Both the position numbers and the translations under genes were made by a program. Below, in pieces: positions 24,844 through 33,137 of a DNA stretch of 64,000 nt. Origin of the DNA: Williamsia soli (GTDB taxonomy: Bacteria; Actinomycetota; Actinomycetes; Mycobacteriales; Mycobacteriaceae); NCBI RefSeq assembly GCF_017377795.1, contig NZ_JAFRDR010000004.1, positions 1-64,000 on the forward strand, in the 5' to 3' direction. How positions within the stretch are numbered: the stretch's first letter is position 1; each line of letters opens with the position of its first letter. The notes under the pieces are model-generated. The model searched no databases and was not told the origin of the DNA. It saw nothing but the letters and a program-made list of their open reading frames with translations.

Positions 24844-25814
24844 CTGCGCCGGAACGGCGAAAGCTGTTGAGGATCGAGGTCCGTAATCAGCGCACCCCGA
24901 TCGAGTCCAAGCCGGCCTGGATTCGTACCACTGCGAAATCCAGTCCCGGCTATCGTGAACTACTACAGCTCGTCGACGACAAGGATCTGCACACGGTTTG
25001 CCAAGAAGCCAGCTGTCCCAACATCTTCGAATGTTGGACTGATCGCGAGGCGACCTTTTTGATCGGCGGATCGCAATGCACGCGCCGGTGCGACTTCTGC
25101 CAGATCGATACCGGGAAACCGGAACCGCTGGACCGCGACGAGCCACGACGGGTCGCGGAATCCGTTCGCGCCATGGGGCTACGGTATTCAACGGTCACCG
25201 GTGTCGCCCGCGACGACCTTCCTGATGGAGGTGCATGGTTGTACGCCGAAACCGTGCGAGCCATCAAGAAGCTCAACCCGGAAACCGGGGTGGAGGTGTT
25301 GATCCCTGACTTCAACGGCAAACCCGACCAGCTTCGAGAAGTGTTTCGAAGCGAACCAGATGTGTTGGCGCACAACGTGGAAACGGTTCCTCGATTGTTC
25401 AAGAGGGTGCGACCCGCTTTTGAGTACGGTCGGTCTCTCGGCGTCATCGAATCGGCACGAAGCGCGGGTCTGGTGACAAAGTCCAACATCATCCTGGGAA
25501 TGGGTGAGACGCCCGACGAAGTCCCGGCCCTCCTGAGCGACCTACATGCCGCCGGCTGCGAGATAGTCACCATTACCCAGTACCTCCGTCCTTCCTCCCG
25601 GCATCTCCCCGTTGACCGTTGGGTTCATCCCGACGAATTCGAGGACCACGCCGAGTGCGCGCGAGCTATCGGCTTCTCAGGCGTCCTGTCGGGTCCACTG
25701 GTCCGGTCGTCCTATCGGGCCGGCAGTCTGTATAAATCGGCGCGTGAAACGCGACGAACTGGTGGTGGTTTGCGCCCTGGGGGATCGCCGGAAACGGCTC
25801 CTGAGCAGGAATGA
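24840..25814 (+). CDS. lipA: Lipoyl synthase
   Basis: A 324-residue radical-SAM enzyme that inserts two sulfurs into octanoylated lipoyl domains. Both Fe-S clusters are visible: the auxiliary set [12 protein letters not shown] and the radical-SAM CTRRCDFC. The C-terminal [11 protein letters not shown] is the family end. It overlaps the E2 catalytic gene by 4 bp, so it is made together with the complex it modifies. Lipoyl synthase genes also occur in some acetoin-dehydrogenase clusters (acoS). No lipB lies beside it, so octanoyl transfer must come from elsewhere, and this is probably an extra lipA. Confidence 0.95.
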   Translation: MTAPERRKLLRIEVRNQRTPIESKPAWIRTTAKSSPGYRELLQLVDDKDLHTVCQEASCPNIFECWTDREATFLIGGSQCTRRCDFCQIDTGKPEPLDRDEPRRVAESVRAMGLRYSTVTGVARDDLPDGGAWLYAETVRAIKKLNPETGVEVLIPDFNGKPDQLREVFRSEPDVLAHNVETVPRLFKRVRPAFEYGRSLGVIESARSAGLVTKSNIILGMGETPDEVPALLSDLHAAGCEIVTITQYLRPSSRHLPVDRWVHPDEFEDHAECARAIGFSGVLSGPLVRSSYRAGSLYKSARETRRTGGGLRPGGSPETAPEQE

Positions 25815-25835
25815 AAAGCTCCTGATCAAATGAAG

Positions 25836-25862
25836 CAATCAAGTGCTCCGATCAAGTGATTG
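25836..25862. promoter_or_regulatory. Putative TetR operator before the MFS gene
   Basis: CAATCAAGTG, CTCCG and ATCAAGTGATTG follow one another in the 161-bp gap between lipA and the MFS gene. CCGATCAAGTGATTG (25848-25862) is the exact reverse complement of the site at 23711. Its presence downstream of lipA implies a second, separately controlled promoter. Confidence 0.6.
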
Positions 25863-25975
25863 ACGAACGGGGCGAAATGTGTGAGAGTGCTCTTTGTGAC
25901 CCAGGTCTCTCAGTCACCTGAATGTCGCGCAGTACGCAGTGGCGTGCTGATCTCAGTCCCCCAAGGAGAACGATC

Positions 25976-27496
25976 ATGGACGGCAACAACTCGCACCCGA
26001 TCAGCGGAAGTAAACGCACGCTGGCGGTCGATGAGCGGGCCCTCGCGGAAGCCGAGAAGGCGCAGGAACGCGGCCGCGGGCGCTGGATCCTGGCAATTGT
26101 GGTGTTGGTGGTGCTGACCGAGCAGACCGCACTCGGCTTCCAGCTCATTGCGCCTGCACTGACCGACATCGCAGTCAAATACGATACGACGCAGGTCATC
26201 TGGGTCATCACGGCGTTCACCCTCGTCGGCGGCGTCGTGACACCGATCATCGGCAAGCTCGGCGACCGATTCGGCAAGCGACGGGTACTCATCTACGCAG
26301 CACTCATCTCCATCGTCGGAGCAGCGATCAGCGCGTTGGCCCCCAGTTTCGAGATCCTGCTCGCCGGACGCGCACTCACCGGCGTCAGCACCGCGTTCTT
26401 GCCGATCACCTACGCGCTCATGCGTGACGTGTTCCCAGCGGGAATGCGCGATATGAGCATCAGCATCGCGACCAACGGCGTCGGTGTCGTCACCATTGCC
26501 GGTCCGTTCATCGCAGGCTTTCTCATAGACAATGTGTCGATGGAATCGGTCTTCTGGTTCGTGGCAGTGCTGTCGGCGATCGGCGCGATCGGCACGATTG
26601 CGCTGGTCCCTGAGTCGCCCGTCCGAGACGCGTCGAAGATCGACTTCGTCGGTGCTGCAGGCGTCGCGATTGCCGGATTCATGCTCTTGCTGGGCATCTC
26701 ACAGATATCCACGTGGGACTTCATCGACCCACGCACTCTGAGTCTTCTGATCGGCGGACTTGTCGTGCTGGCCCTGTGGTGGATGTGGGAAAAGCGCCAC
26801 GCGGAGCCCTTCATCAGCCCGGAGATCTTGAAAAACCGTTCTACCGCCACGGTTCTGTTCGCCTATGCGTTCGCCGGTGGCGCCATCACCGTGATCGCCA
26901 GCTACCTTCCGACACTGCTACAGACGCCGCGAGAGCTCGCCGTGGACTATGGATTTGGTGTCGATGCGACCGGCGTTGCGCGTTATCTACTCGTGCCCGG
27001 GATCATGACGGTTCTTGGTGGGATTGTCGTCGGCTTCGCGGCGAAGAAGTACGGGTTCCGCGTCTTCTTGATCATCGGTGCATTCCTCATCGCACTCGGA
27101 TCGGTGGGTCTGGCGACCTTCACCACTCAGTGGTGGGGGCCGGTGATCGGCTACGGCATAGTCGGTTTCGGCGCAATGGTGTACGCGGCGGGGCCCAACT
27201 TGCTGATGCAGGTTGCGCCGGCTGAACAGCGTGGGGTATCGGCAGGAATGCTTGGCGCTCTGGCGGGTGTTCTCGGCAGCCTGTTTGCGCAATTGGGCGG
27301 ACTGATCTTGAGCAAGAACACCTTGCAAGTCGTGGCAGGTCTACCGATCTACAGTGGCAAGGGCGTCACGATGTTCTTCCTGCTGGCGGCTGCGGTTGCC
27401 GTCGTGGGCGGAGTGATCGCGTTCTTGGTGCCCCGCCGAGCGGAGCCGCTCGCGGAAGAGCCCGAAGAACTGATCGCCGCGATCGAAGGAAAGTAG
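25976..27496 (+). CDS. MFS transporter, DHA2-like
   Basis: A 506-residue major facilitator permease with about 14 hydrophobic segments and a hydrophilic, charged first 35 residues. GKLGDRFGKRRVLI is motif A after TM2, and GVVTIAGPFIAGFLID in TM5 fits the antiporter motif region. The start at 25976 has AAGGAGAA at 8 bp; longer in-frame starts do not. It has its own TetR-type operator and is followed after 7 bp by a zinc alcohol dehydrogenase. It probably imports the substrate or exports a metabolite of the island. Confidence 0.87.
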   Translation: MDGNNSHPISGSKRTLAVDERALAEAEKAQERGRGRWILAIVVLVVLTEQTALGFQLIAPALTDIAVKYDTTQVIWVITAFTLVGGVVTPIIGKLGDRFGKRRVLIYAALISIVGAAISALAPSFEILLAGRALTGVSTAFLPITYALMRDVFPAGMRDMSISIATNGVGVVTIAGPFIAGFLIDNVSMESVFWFVAVLSAIGAIGTIALVPESPVRDASKIDFVGAAGVAIAGFMLLLGISQISTWDFIDPRTLSLLIGGLVVLALWWMWEKRHAEPFISPEILKNRSTATVLFAYAFAGGAITVIASYLPTLLQTPRELAVDYGFGVDATGVARYLLVPGIMTVLGGIVVGFAAKKYGFRVFLIIGAFLIALGSVGLATFTTQWWGPVIGYGIVGFGAMVYAAGPNLLMQVAPAEQRGVSAGMLGALAGVLGSLFAQLGGLILSKNTLQVVAGLPIYSGKGVTMFFLLAAAVAVVGGVIAFLVPRRAEPLAEEPEELIAAIEGK

Positions 27497-27503
27497 GCAG
27501 GCC

Positions 27504-28538
27504 ATGCGCGCAGCAGCACTGTCGGACGGCCAGATCAGTGCTACCGACGTTCCCGAACCCCCGGCGTTGGGTAGTGACCAACTGCTGATCAGCGTGCACA
27601 GCTGTGGGATCTGCGGCAGCGATCTCAGCCTCTGGAAGGACGCTGACACGTTCGTGGACGTGTCCATCCGAGGCTCAAACGCCCTGTCGATATTCGATCC
27701 ACGGCGGCCGGTGGTGCCAGGTCATGAGTTCTCGGGCACCGTGCTCGATGTCGGGTCAGCCGTCGACGACTTCGCGAGGGGCGACCGGGTCAGCGGTATC
27801 GGCATCGCCACCGATCCGGACACGGATGAAATGACGATCATCGGCTACTCGAACAAGTATCCCGGCGGGTTTGCGGAACGGATAGTGATCGATTCGTCTT
27901 GGGCGCGAAAGGTTCCCGATGCTCTCGGCTTGGACGCTGCGTCGTTGGCTGAGCCGCTCCACGTCGGCGAGACCCACGTGCAGCAGTCCAGCTATCGAGA
28001 TGGTGACGTCGGTCTGGTGATCGGTGCCGGCACCATCGGTCTGGGAGTGGTGATCGCGTTGGCCGCCCGTGGCTGCCAGTCGATCGTCGTCGTCGAACCG
28101 TCACCCAAGAGACGCGAGTTGGCGCAGACATTGGGAGCCCAGGTGGTGAGTCCACCTCTCGAAGGTGGTGCTGCGCAGGCACTCGATGCGCAGAACCCGG
28201 GCAGGGTCATCGCTTACGAGTGCAGTGGTCGTCAAGGCACCTTGGATGAGCTGATACGAACCTTGCCGTTCGGATCGGCCATCCAGGTCGTCGCATCGCC
28301 GTTCAAACCGGAGTCCATCACTCCTGTCATCGCGCAGTGGAAGCAGATCGTGGTGAACTTCGGTGGGGGACCGGTGGAGGATCCTTACGGAATCACTCTG
28401 CAGCGCCTGGCTGCCGGCGAGATCGACCCGGAGCTGTTCATCACCGGACACGTGGACATCGCAGGTGTCGGCGCGGCGTTCGCCGATCTCAGAGATCCTG
28501 AGCGGCACGTCAAAATACTGGTGCATCCGAACGCCTGA
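27504..28538 (+). CDS. Zinc-type MDR alcohol dehydrogenase (threonine/butanediol DH-like)
   Basis: A 344-residue medium-chain dehydrogenase. Catalytic-zinc ligands are visible in SCGICGSDLSLW (Cys) and VPGHEFSG (His, Glu), with GAGTIGLG as the NAD(P) loop. The four-Cys structural zinc lobe of classical ADHs is missing; instead there is an insertion around residues 50-70. It is coupled to the MFS gene. Alongside an acetoin-like dehydrogenase complex, a butanediol or other secondary-alcohol oxidation is plausible, but a role on the island's own hydroxy intermediates is equally possible. Confidence 0.85.
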   Translation: MRAAALSDGQISATDVPEPPALGSDQLLISVHSCGICGSDLSLWKDADTFVDVSIRGSNALSIFDPRRPVVPGHEFSGTVLDVGSAVDDFARGDRVSGIGIATDPDTDEMTIIGYSNKYPGGFAERIVIDSSWARKVPDALGLDAASLAEPLHVGETHVQQSSYRDGDVGLVIGAGTIGLGVVIALAARGCQSIVVVEPSPKRRELAQTLGAQVVSPPLEGGAAQALDAQNPGRVIAYECSGRQGTLDELIRTLPFGSAIQVVASPFKPESITPVIAQWKQIVVNFGGGPVEDPYGITLQRLAAGEIDPELFITGHVDIAGVGAAFADLRDPERHVKILVHPNA

Positions 28539-28591
28539 AGCCATGTTCTGTACACAAGCCTGCGTGGCCACACAAAGGAGTACCGGATAAG

Positions 28592-29815
28592 ATGCGCTCA
28601 CCCGCCACGCTTTTCGGCACCTTACGCATTCGGCGGGTCGTTTCCGCCGTCACCCTGGGGTTCGCGCTCGGCGTGATACCTCACGTCGGGCCCGCCGCGG
28701 CAGATACACCCGGCGCCGAAGCGTCTGCCCTGGAGCACGACCTGTTTCGACGGCCGCCGTCCGACCTGGCTTCGCTGAGTCCGGGCCAGATCGTCGAGAC
28801 GCGCCCGACCACTCCGGTCCTCGACGGTGATGTGATCCCGGATGTCCGCGGGTGGCAGATCTCCTATCGAAGCAACGACACCAACGATGAAGCGATCCTG
28901 GCGATCACGACCCTGATCGTTCCGGTCGTGGAATGGACCGGCCCGGGAGCACGACCTGTGGTGTCCCAGCAGTTCGCCCAGGATTCCGCCGGTCAGCACT
29001 GTGCACCATCGGTGTCGATGTCGACCGCGTCGGGGGATCCTCGCATCTTTCTGGACCGGAACTGGGCGGTGGCGATACCTGACCACGAGGGTCCCCGAGC
29101 GGCGTTCATGGCAGGAGTATCCGGGGGTCACGTTGTGCTCGACGGTATCCGCGCGGTGCGCAACCTCGGCGAAGGCGGTATCGCCCAGGAAAACCCGTGG
29201 GCAATGGACGGCTACTCCGGAGGTGCTCAGCCCACCGGATGGGCGGCCCAGCTGCAGCCGACCTACGCAGCGGAGCTTCCTCTGAAAGGCGTCGCCCTCG
29301 GCGGGCTACCGGCCGATCCCGCCGTGGTCGCCCGACATCTCGACGGAACGCCGTTCAGCGGGCTGATGCTTGCCGGACTGGCGGGACTCTCCGCCGAACA
29401 TCCAGAAGCGGGTATCGAAGGGATGTTGAACACGCGGGGACAGGCCATGCTCCGAGAGATGCGGTCGTCCTGCGTGGATGTGATCTCGAACTATGCCCTG
29501 CGCAAACTCAGCGACTACACCACGGTTCGGGACCCGATCTCGCAACCGGGCCCCGCCTCGGCGCTGCGCCGTCATGCGCTCGGGGGTGCCGCGCCGACGG
29601 TGCCGGTGTACAGCTATCACGGGAATCTCGACGAGATAATCCCTGTCGGACAAGCAGATTCCTTGACGAGAGCATGGTGCTCGGACGGGACGCCCGTTCA
29701 AAGCGTTCGCAGTCCTGTCGCCGAACACGTCACCGAAGAGATCCTCAACCATCAGCAGGCTGTCGGCTATCTGGCCGACCGGTTCGACGAAAAACCAGCA
29801 CCTGACAACTGCTGA
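28592..29815 (+). CDS. Secreted lipase, LIP family
   Basis: A 407-residue alpha/beta hydrolase with an N-terminal signal peptide (RIRRVVSAVTLGFALGVIPHVGPAAADT, cleavage near residue 38 expected). The nucleophile elbow is GYSGGAQ; the acid and His probably lie in YSYHGNLDEIIP and AEHVTEE. It matches the secretory lipase (LIP) group common in mycolic-acid actinomycetes and Candida. The start has AAAGGAG at 11 bp. It stands alone after the catabolic island and would release fatty acids outside the cell. Confidence 0.87.
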   Translation: MRSPATLFGTLRIRRVVSAVTLGFALGVIPHVGPAAADTPGAEASALEHDLFRRPPSDLASLSPGQIVETRPTTPVLDGDVIPDVRGWQISYRSNDTNDEAILAITTLIVPVVEWTGPGARPVVSQQFAQDSAGQHCAPSVSMSTASGDPRIFLDRNWAVAIPDHEGPRAAFMAGVSGGHVVLDGIRAVRNLGEGGIAQENPWAMDGYSGGAQPTGWAAQLQPTYAAELPLKGVALGGLPADPAVVARHLDGTPFSGLMLAGLAGLSAEHPEAGIEGMLNTRGQAMLREMRSSCVDVISNYALRKLSDYTTVRDPISQPGPASALRRHALGGAAPTVPVYSYHGNLDEIIPVGQADSLTRAWCSDGTPVQSVRSPVAEHVTEEILNHQQAVGYLADRFDEKPAPDNC

Positions 29816-30061
29816 GCCCTCGAGATGGCCGAGGACAGCGTCGTGACTGTGTCGCTCCCCACTCGTCGAGGACGGCCATCCGTTCGCCGAACCGGCCTAC
29901 CCACTGCAAATACCAGCGGGCAACGACGGTCGCGAGGACGAGGGCATGAACGCGTATCTCATGTCCTGGATGGGAGGAATCAGCGTATCGGCGTCGGCGC
30001 GTGGACCGAGGGTTACGGTTCGTACGTGGAGCGATCACTCATGGATGTGGGGAGATAGCGA

Positions 30062-31048
30062 ATGACGTCGGTACGGTCAGCCTTCAGCTTGCCTCTGGTC
30101 AGCTCGGTCGACGACAACCTGGAGCTCGCCCGCCTCGGGGAAGAACTCGGCTACGAAGACGTGTGGCTGGCAGACACGGCGACCATCGATGTGTTCGTAC
30201 TGGCGGCCCTTGTGGCGTCCGCCACGAGGGCGGTGCGGATCGGGACCGCGGTTGTGCCGGTGTTCACCCGTCCGCCGGCGCTGCTGGCCGCCGCGGCGGC
30301 GTCGGTCAGTCAGGTCGCGGGCCCCGATCGGTTCATCCTGGGGCTGGGTTCGTCATCGCCGGCCATCGTCGAGGACTGGTGCGGGATACCGTTCGAGCGT
30401 CCCGTCACCCGTGTCCGCGAGACCGTCGAAGCACTCCGGGTCATGTTCTCCGAACCGAAGGTCTCCTACTCGGGGGCCACGACCCGGGTGAGGAACTTTC
30501 GTCTCGGTGTGCCGCCGGCCGGTGAGGTACCGCTGTGGATCGGTGCGCAACGTCCGGTGATGGCCGGGGTCGCCGGCGAGTTCGCGGATGGCGTCGCATG
30601 TAACTTCATTCCCGCGTCTGCGGTCCCGACCTTCAAGCAGACGGTCGCGGTCGGCGCCGCCCGAGCGGCGAAGACTGCGTCGCTACCTCTCGTCGTGAGA
30701 CTGCAGACGATCGTGACGGACGATCGGGCGTCGGCGTTGGAGACATTGCGAGCGTCGATGGGGCCCTATCTCGCAACCCCGACCTACAACTCGTTTCTCG
30801 CCTCGTGTGGTTACGAAGCCGAGGCCGCGAAGATCAAGGCGGGCTGGGACGATCGCGACCGCGCAGGTTTGGCCGCCGGTGTCACCGATGAGCTCATCTC
30901 GGACCTCGCCATCGTCGGCGACGAGGTCGAATGCCGCGAGAAAGTTGCGCGTTTCGTGGAGTCCGGCGTCGACATCCCCATGATCCACCCCGTCGCAAGA
31001 ACGAAACGCGAGGCAGCTGCGATGCTCGAGGCGTTGCGCCCGCACTGA
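30062..31048 (+). CDS. LLM-class oxidoreductase, F420-dependent type
   Basis: A 328-residue luciferase-fold protein. LARLGEELGYEDVWLADT, RAVRIGTAVVPVFTRPPALLA and PDRFILGLGSSSPAIVEDW are typical of the mycobacterial/Gordonia F420-dependent group rather than the FMN monooxygenases of the island. The GGGGAGA ribosome site precedes the ATG. It converges with an esterase gene. The 246 bp before it (29816-30061) hold no gene or motif I can support. Substrate unknown. Confidence 0.83.
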   Translation: MTSVRSAFSLPLVSSVDDNLELARLGEELGYEDVWLADTATIDVFVLAALVASATRAVRIGTAVVPVFTRPPALLAAAAASVSQVAGPDRFILGLGSSSPAIVEDWCGIPFERPVTRVRETVEALRVMFSEPKVSYSGATTRVRNFRLGVPPAGEVPLWIGAQRPVMAGVAGEFADGVACNFIPASAVPTFKQTVAVGAARAAKTASLPLVVRLQTIVTDDRASALETLRASMGPYLATPTYNSFLASCGYEAEAAKIKAGWDDRDRAGLAAGVTDELISDLAIVGDEVECREKVARFVESGVDIPMIHPVARTKREAAAMLEALRPH

Positions 31049-31054
31049 CTCGAG

Positions 31055-31975
31055 TCAGGCGATCTGCAGGGATTCGATGATGTCGCGAGTGGCCGCCCTG
31101 CCCTCCGGTGTGGGGGTGAGGGGAAAGATGTGCAGACCCGACGGGCAGGTGTGCAACCGCACCTCGGATCCCGCCGCCGCGGCCAGCTCCTGAAAACGGA
31201 TGGCGTCTGGGTAGAGCAGATCGTGTGTACCGATGTGGATATCTGTCGGAGCGAGGTTGCTCAGGTCGCCGTAGATCGGCGAGACCGACGAATGGGTGAG
31301 CATCGTGTTGGGCGCCCAGGCCCGGGCCGCCATGTCGAGCGTGATGCGGCTGAGCCAGGGATCACGACGTTCTACGGGGCCGATGCGGGGATTGCTCAGG
31401 GACAGGTCGACCCAGGGGGAGATGAGTATCAGGCGATCGGGTGGGGGCAGCTGTAGTTTGGCGGCTGCCTGGGCCAGCACCAGAGCCAGTCCGCCACCGG
31501 CGGAGTCGCCGACAAAGGAGATCGGTTGCCCGGGGTTCTCTGCAAGCACACGTTGATAGACGGCGGTCAGGAACTCATAAGCGTCGTGGTGGTCGTAGCG
31601 GGGCGCGAGGCCGTAGATCGGCACTTCGACCTGTATGCCGGCATCGGCGAGTTGGCTGATGAGCGTCCAGTGGCCCGGCCCGATCTCGCTGACGTAGCCG
31701 CCGCCGTAGAGATACAGCACGGTCGAGTCCGTTCTGGTGGTACGCGAGATCACCCGGTAGGTGGGGAATCCAGCGACGAGGCGCTGGGTGACGATGTGTG
31801 TCTCACGCAAGTCTGCCGGCGGGGTCGCCGCGATCTTGGTGCGGTTGATGTAAGCACGCACGCTCGCCGCGGTGTCCCCGCGGCGATACGTCTGGAACCG
31901 CAGCAACGCTGACAGTGCCTTCATCTGAATGCTCATCATTTGTGATGGTACGGACCGATTGTGTGCATGGACCAC
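31055..31975 (-). CDS. Alpha/beta hydrolase, HSL/acetyl-hydrolase type
   Basis: A 306-residue hormone-sensitive-lipase-family esterase. The oxyanion loop appears as LYGGGYV (usual HGGG), the nucleophile as GDSAGGG, and the catalytic Asp/His as GTHDLLYPD and CPSGLHIF. Length and order fit the family, which hydrolyses short acyl esters. The start is uncertain: ATGs at 31975, 31939, 31936 and 31924 are all in frame and none has a good ribosome site. It stands between an LLM gene and the guanidine exporter, with no evident link. Confidence 0.82.
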   Translation of the reverse strand: MVHAHNRSVPSQMMSIQMKALSALLRFQTYRRGDTAASVRAYINRTKIAATPPADLRETHIVTQRLVAGFPTYRVISRTTRTDSTVLYLYGGGYVSEIGPGHWTLISQLADAGIQVEVPIYGLAPRYDHHDAYEFLTAVYQRVLAENPGQPISFVGDSAGGGLALVLAQAAAKLQLPPPDRLILISPWVDLSLSNPRIGPVERRDPWLSRITLDMAARAWAPNTMLTHSSVSPIYGDLSNLAPTDIHIGTHDLLYPDAIRFQELAAAAGSEVRLHTCPSGLHIFPLTPTPEGRAATRDIIESLQIA

Positions 31976-32031
31976 GCGAAATCATGAGAATCGGCTGATG
32001 ATGGAGCTGTGAGCCGGGACGCAGTCGTCGG

Positions 32032-32346
32032 TCAGTGGGCCAGTTTCAAACCGACGACCGCGCCGATGATGACGAAAATCAAGACGATCTTCAGAACAGA
32101 TGCGGTCTCGCTACCGGTGATCATCGCGTACGAAACGGTCAGCGCAGCGCCGATCCCCACCCATATCGCGTAGGACGTCCCGGTGGGGAGGGTCCGCATC
32201 GCGTAGGCGAGCCCGAGCATCGAGATGATCAAACCGCCGACGAACACGATGGTCGGTGTCAGCTTGCTGAAACCTTCGGATCGACCGAGCGCAGTGGCCC
32301 ACACGGCTTCGAAAACACCGGAGGCAATCAATACCAGCCATGCCAT
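32032..32346 (-). CDS. sugE: SMR-family guanidinium exporter (SugE/Gdx)
   Basis: A 104-residue four-helix small multidrug resistance protein. The essential Glu in TM1 (SGVFEAVWATALGRSEGFSKL) and the TSYAIWVGIGA signature of the SugE/Gdx branch are present, and MRTLPTGTSYAIW corresponds closely to the Gdx pattern. These proteins export guanidinium in exchange for protons. A guanidine-III riboswitch (32369-32410) lies 22 bp upstream, which makes guanidinium the likely physiological substrate rather than quaternary ammonium drugs. Ribosome site AAGGGAG. Confidence 0.93.
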   Translation of the reverse strand: MAWLVLIASGVFEAVWATALGRSEGFSKLTPTIVFVGGLIISMLGLAYAMRTLPTGTSYAIWVGIGAALTVSYAMITGSETASVLKIVLIFVIIGAVVGLKLAH

Positions 32347-32368
32347 GACGTACTCCCTTCTTGGGGAA

Positions 32369-32410
32369 GTACCGTCTTGTCGGCGTCCGGGTACGGTTTC
32401 GATCGTCCGG
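32369..32410 (-). promoter_or_regulatory. Guanidine-III (ykkC-III) riboswitch
   Basis: On the minus strand this 42-nt element begins CCGGACGA, contains CCGTACCCGG and GACAAGACGG, and ends GTAC. These blocks occur in the same order and spacing as in the known guanidine-III aptamer. The stem ACCGT/ACGGT differs from the textbook GCCGT/ACGGC by a compensating pair change, and CCGG/CCGG forms the other arm of the pseudoknot. ACTTCCC just after it can pair with the ribosome site GGGAG, giving a translational switch for sugE. Confidence 0.88.
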
Positions 32411-32459
32411 CGTGATCATCAGTGATCACGATCGATGGTAACTGCGGCCTGGAACAGTG

Positions 32460-33032
32460 TCAGGGGCGCAGGCCGTTGACGAGTACGCGGACGTAGCTGT
32501 CCAGGGCTTCGCGGCCGGCCGCCCGGACTGCGAAGGCGGTACCGCAGATCAGGTGCCGGATGTCGTCGGCGTCGAGTTCGGCCGACACGATGCCCTCTCG
32601 GACGCCCCTCTCGAGCAGTTGTGACGTGAGCTCCCCGAGCTCTCCGATGATCGCCATCGTGTCGGTGCACGCGCAGGTCTCGGACGCCAGCACCGCGCTC
32701 AAGCCGGCGTCGTCGAGTTGGAGTTCGATCTCGGCGACGATCAGGCGGTGCAGCGCACCCGCGGTATCCGGGTCGTGTGTGAGGTCGCGCGCCTCGACGA
32801 CCAGCTTGTCGAACGAATCCACGGCGAGCGCCTCGAGCAGCACCTGCCGAGAAGGAAAGTGTCGGTAGGCGGTGCCGACGCCGACGCAGGCCTCTTTCGC
32901 CAGCGCGTTCATCGCGAGGGTGTCGTCGCCGGCCTCCAGGCTCCGACGCGCCACCGTGAGCAACGCGTCGCGGTTCCGGACAGCGTCCGACCTCAGCCCT
33001 GCCGGGCTCCGCGCATGCAAGCTGTCGTCCAC
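32460..33032 (-). CDS. TetR-family transcriptional regulator
   Basis: A 190-residue TetR-type repressor. The DNA-binding helices lie in the first third (AMNALAKEACVGVGTAYRHFPSRQVLLEAL), and the C-terminal domain is helical with a CAC triplet near residue 120. It starts at GTG 33032 and is divergent from the SDR gene at 33138, the commonest target arrangement. A perfect 8-bp inverted repeat, CGTGATCA/TGATCACG (32411-32430), follows its stop and may end the transcript before the riboswitch. Confidence 0.88.
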   Translation of the reverse strand: MDDSLHARSPAGLRSDAVRNRDALLTVARRSLEAGDDTLAMNALAKEACVGVGTAYRHFPSRQVLLEALAVDSFDKLVVEARDLTHDPDTAGALHRLIVAEIELQLDDAGLSAVLASETCACTDTMAIIGELGELTSQLLERGVREGIVSAELDADDIRHLICGTAFAVRAAGREALDSYVRVLVNGLRP

Positions 33033-33137
33033 ACCGCGAGTATACCGGAATGTTCATCGACTCGGATGATCTATCCGCTTCTGCTAGTGTTTGGTCAACC
33101 GGATTTGCTATCCGATTCGACAGACCGAGGAGAAGCG

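Noticed and set aside
29816-30061. Possible small gene between lipase and LLM gene
   Set aside because: Short frames here are Arg-rich with no ribosome site or recognisable family.
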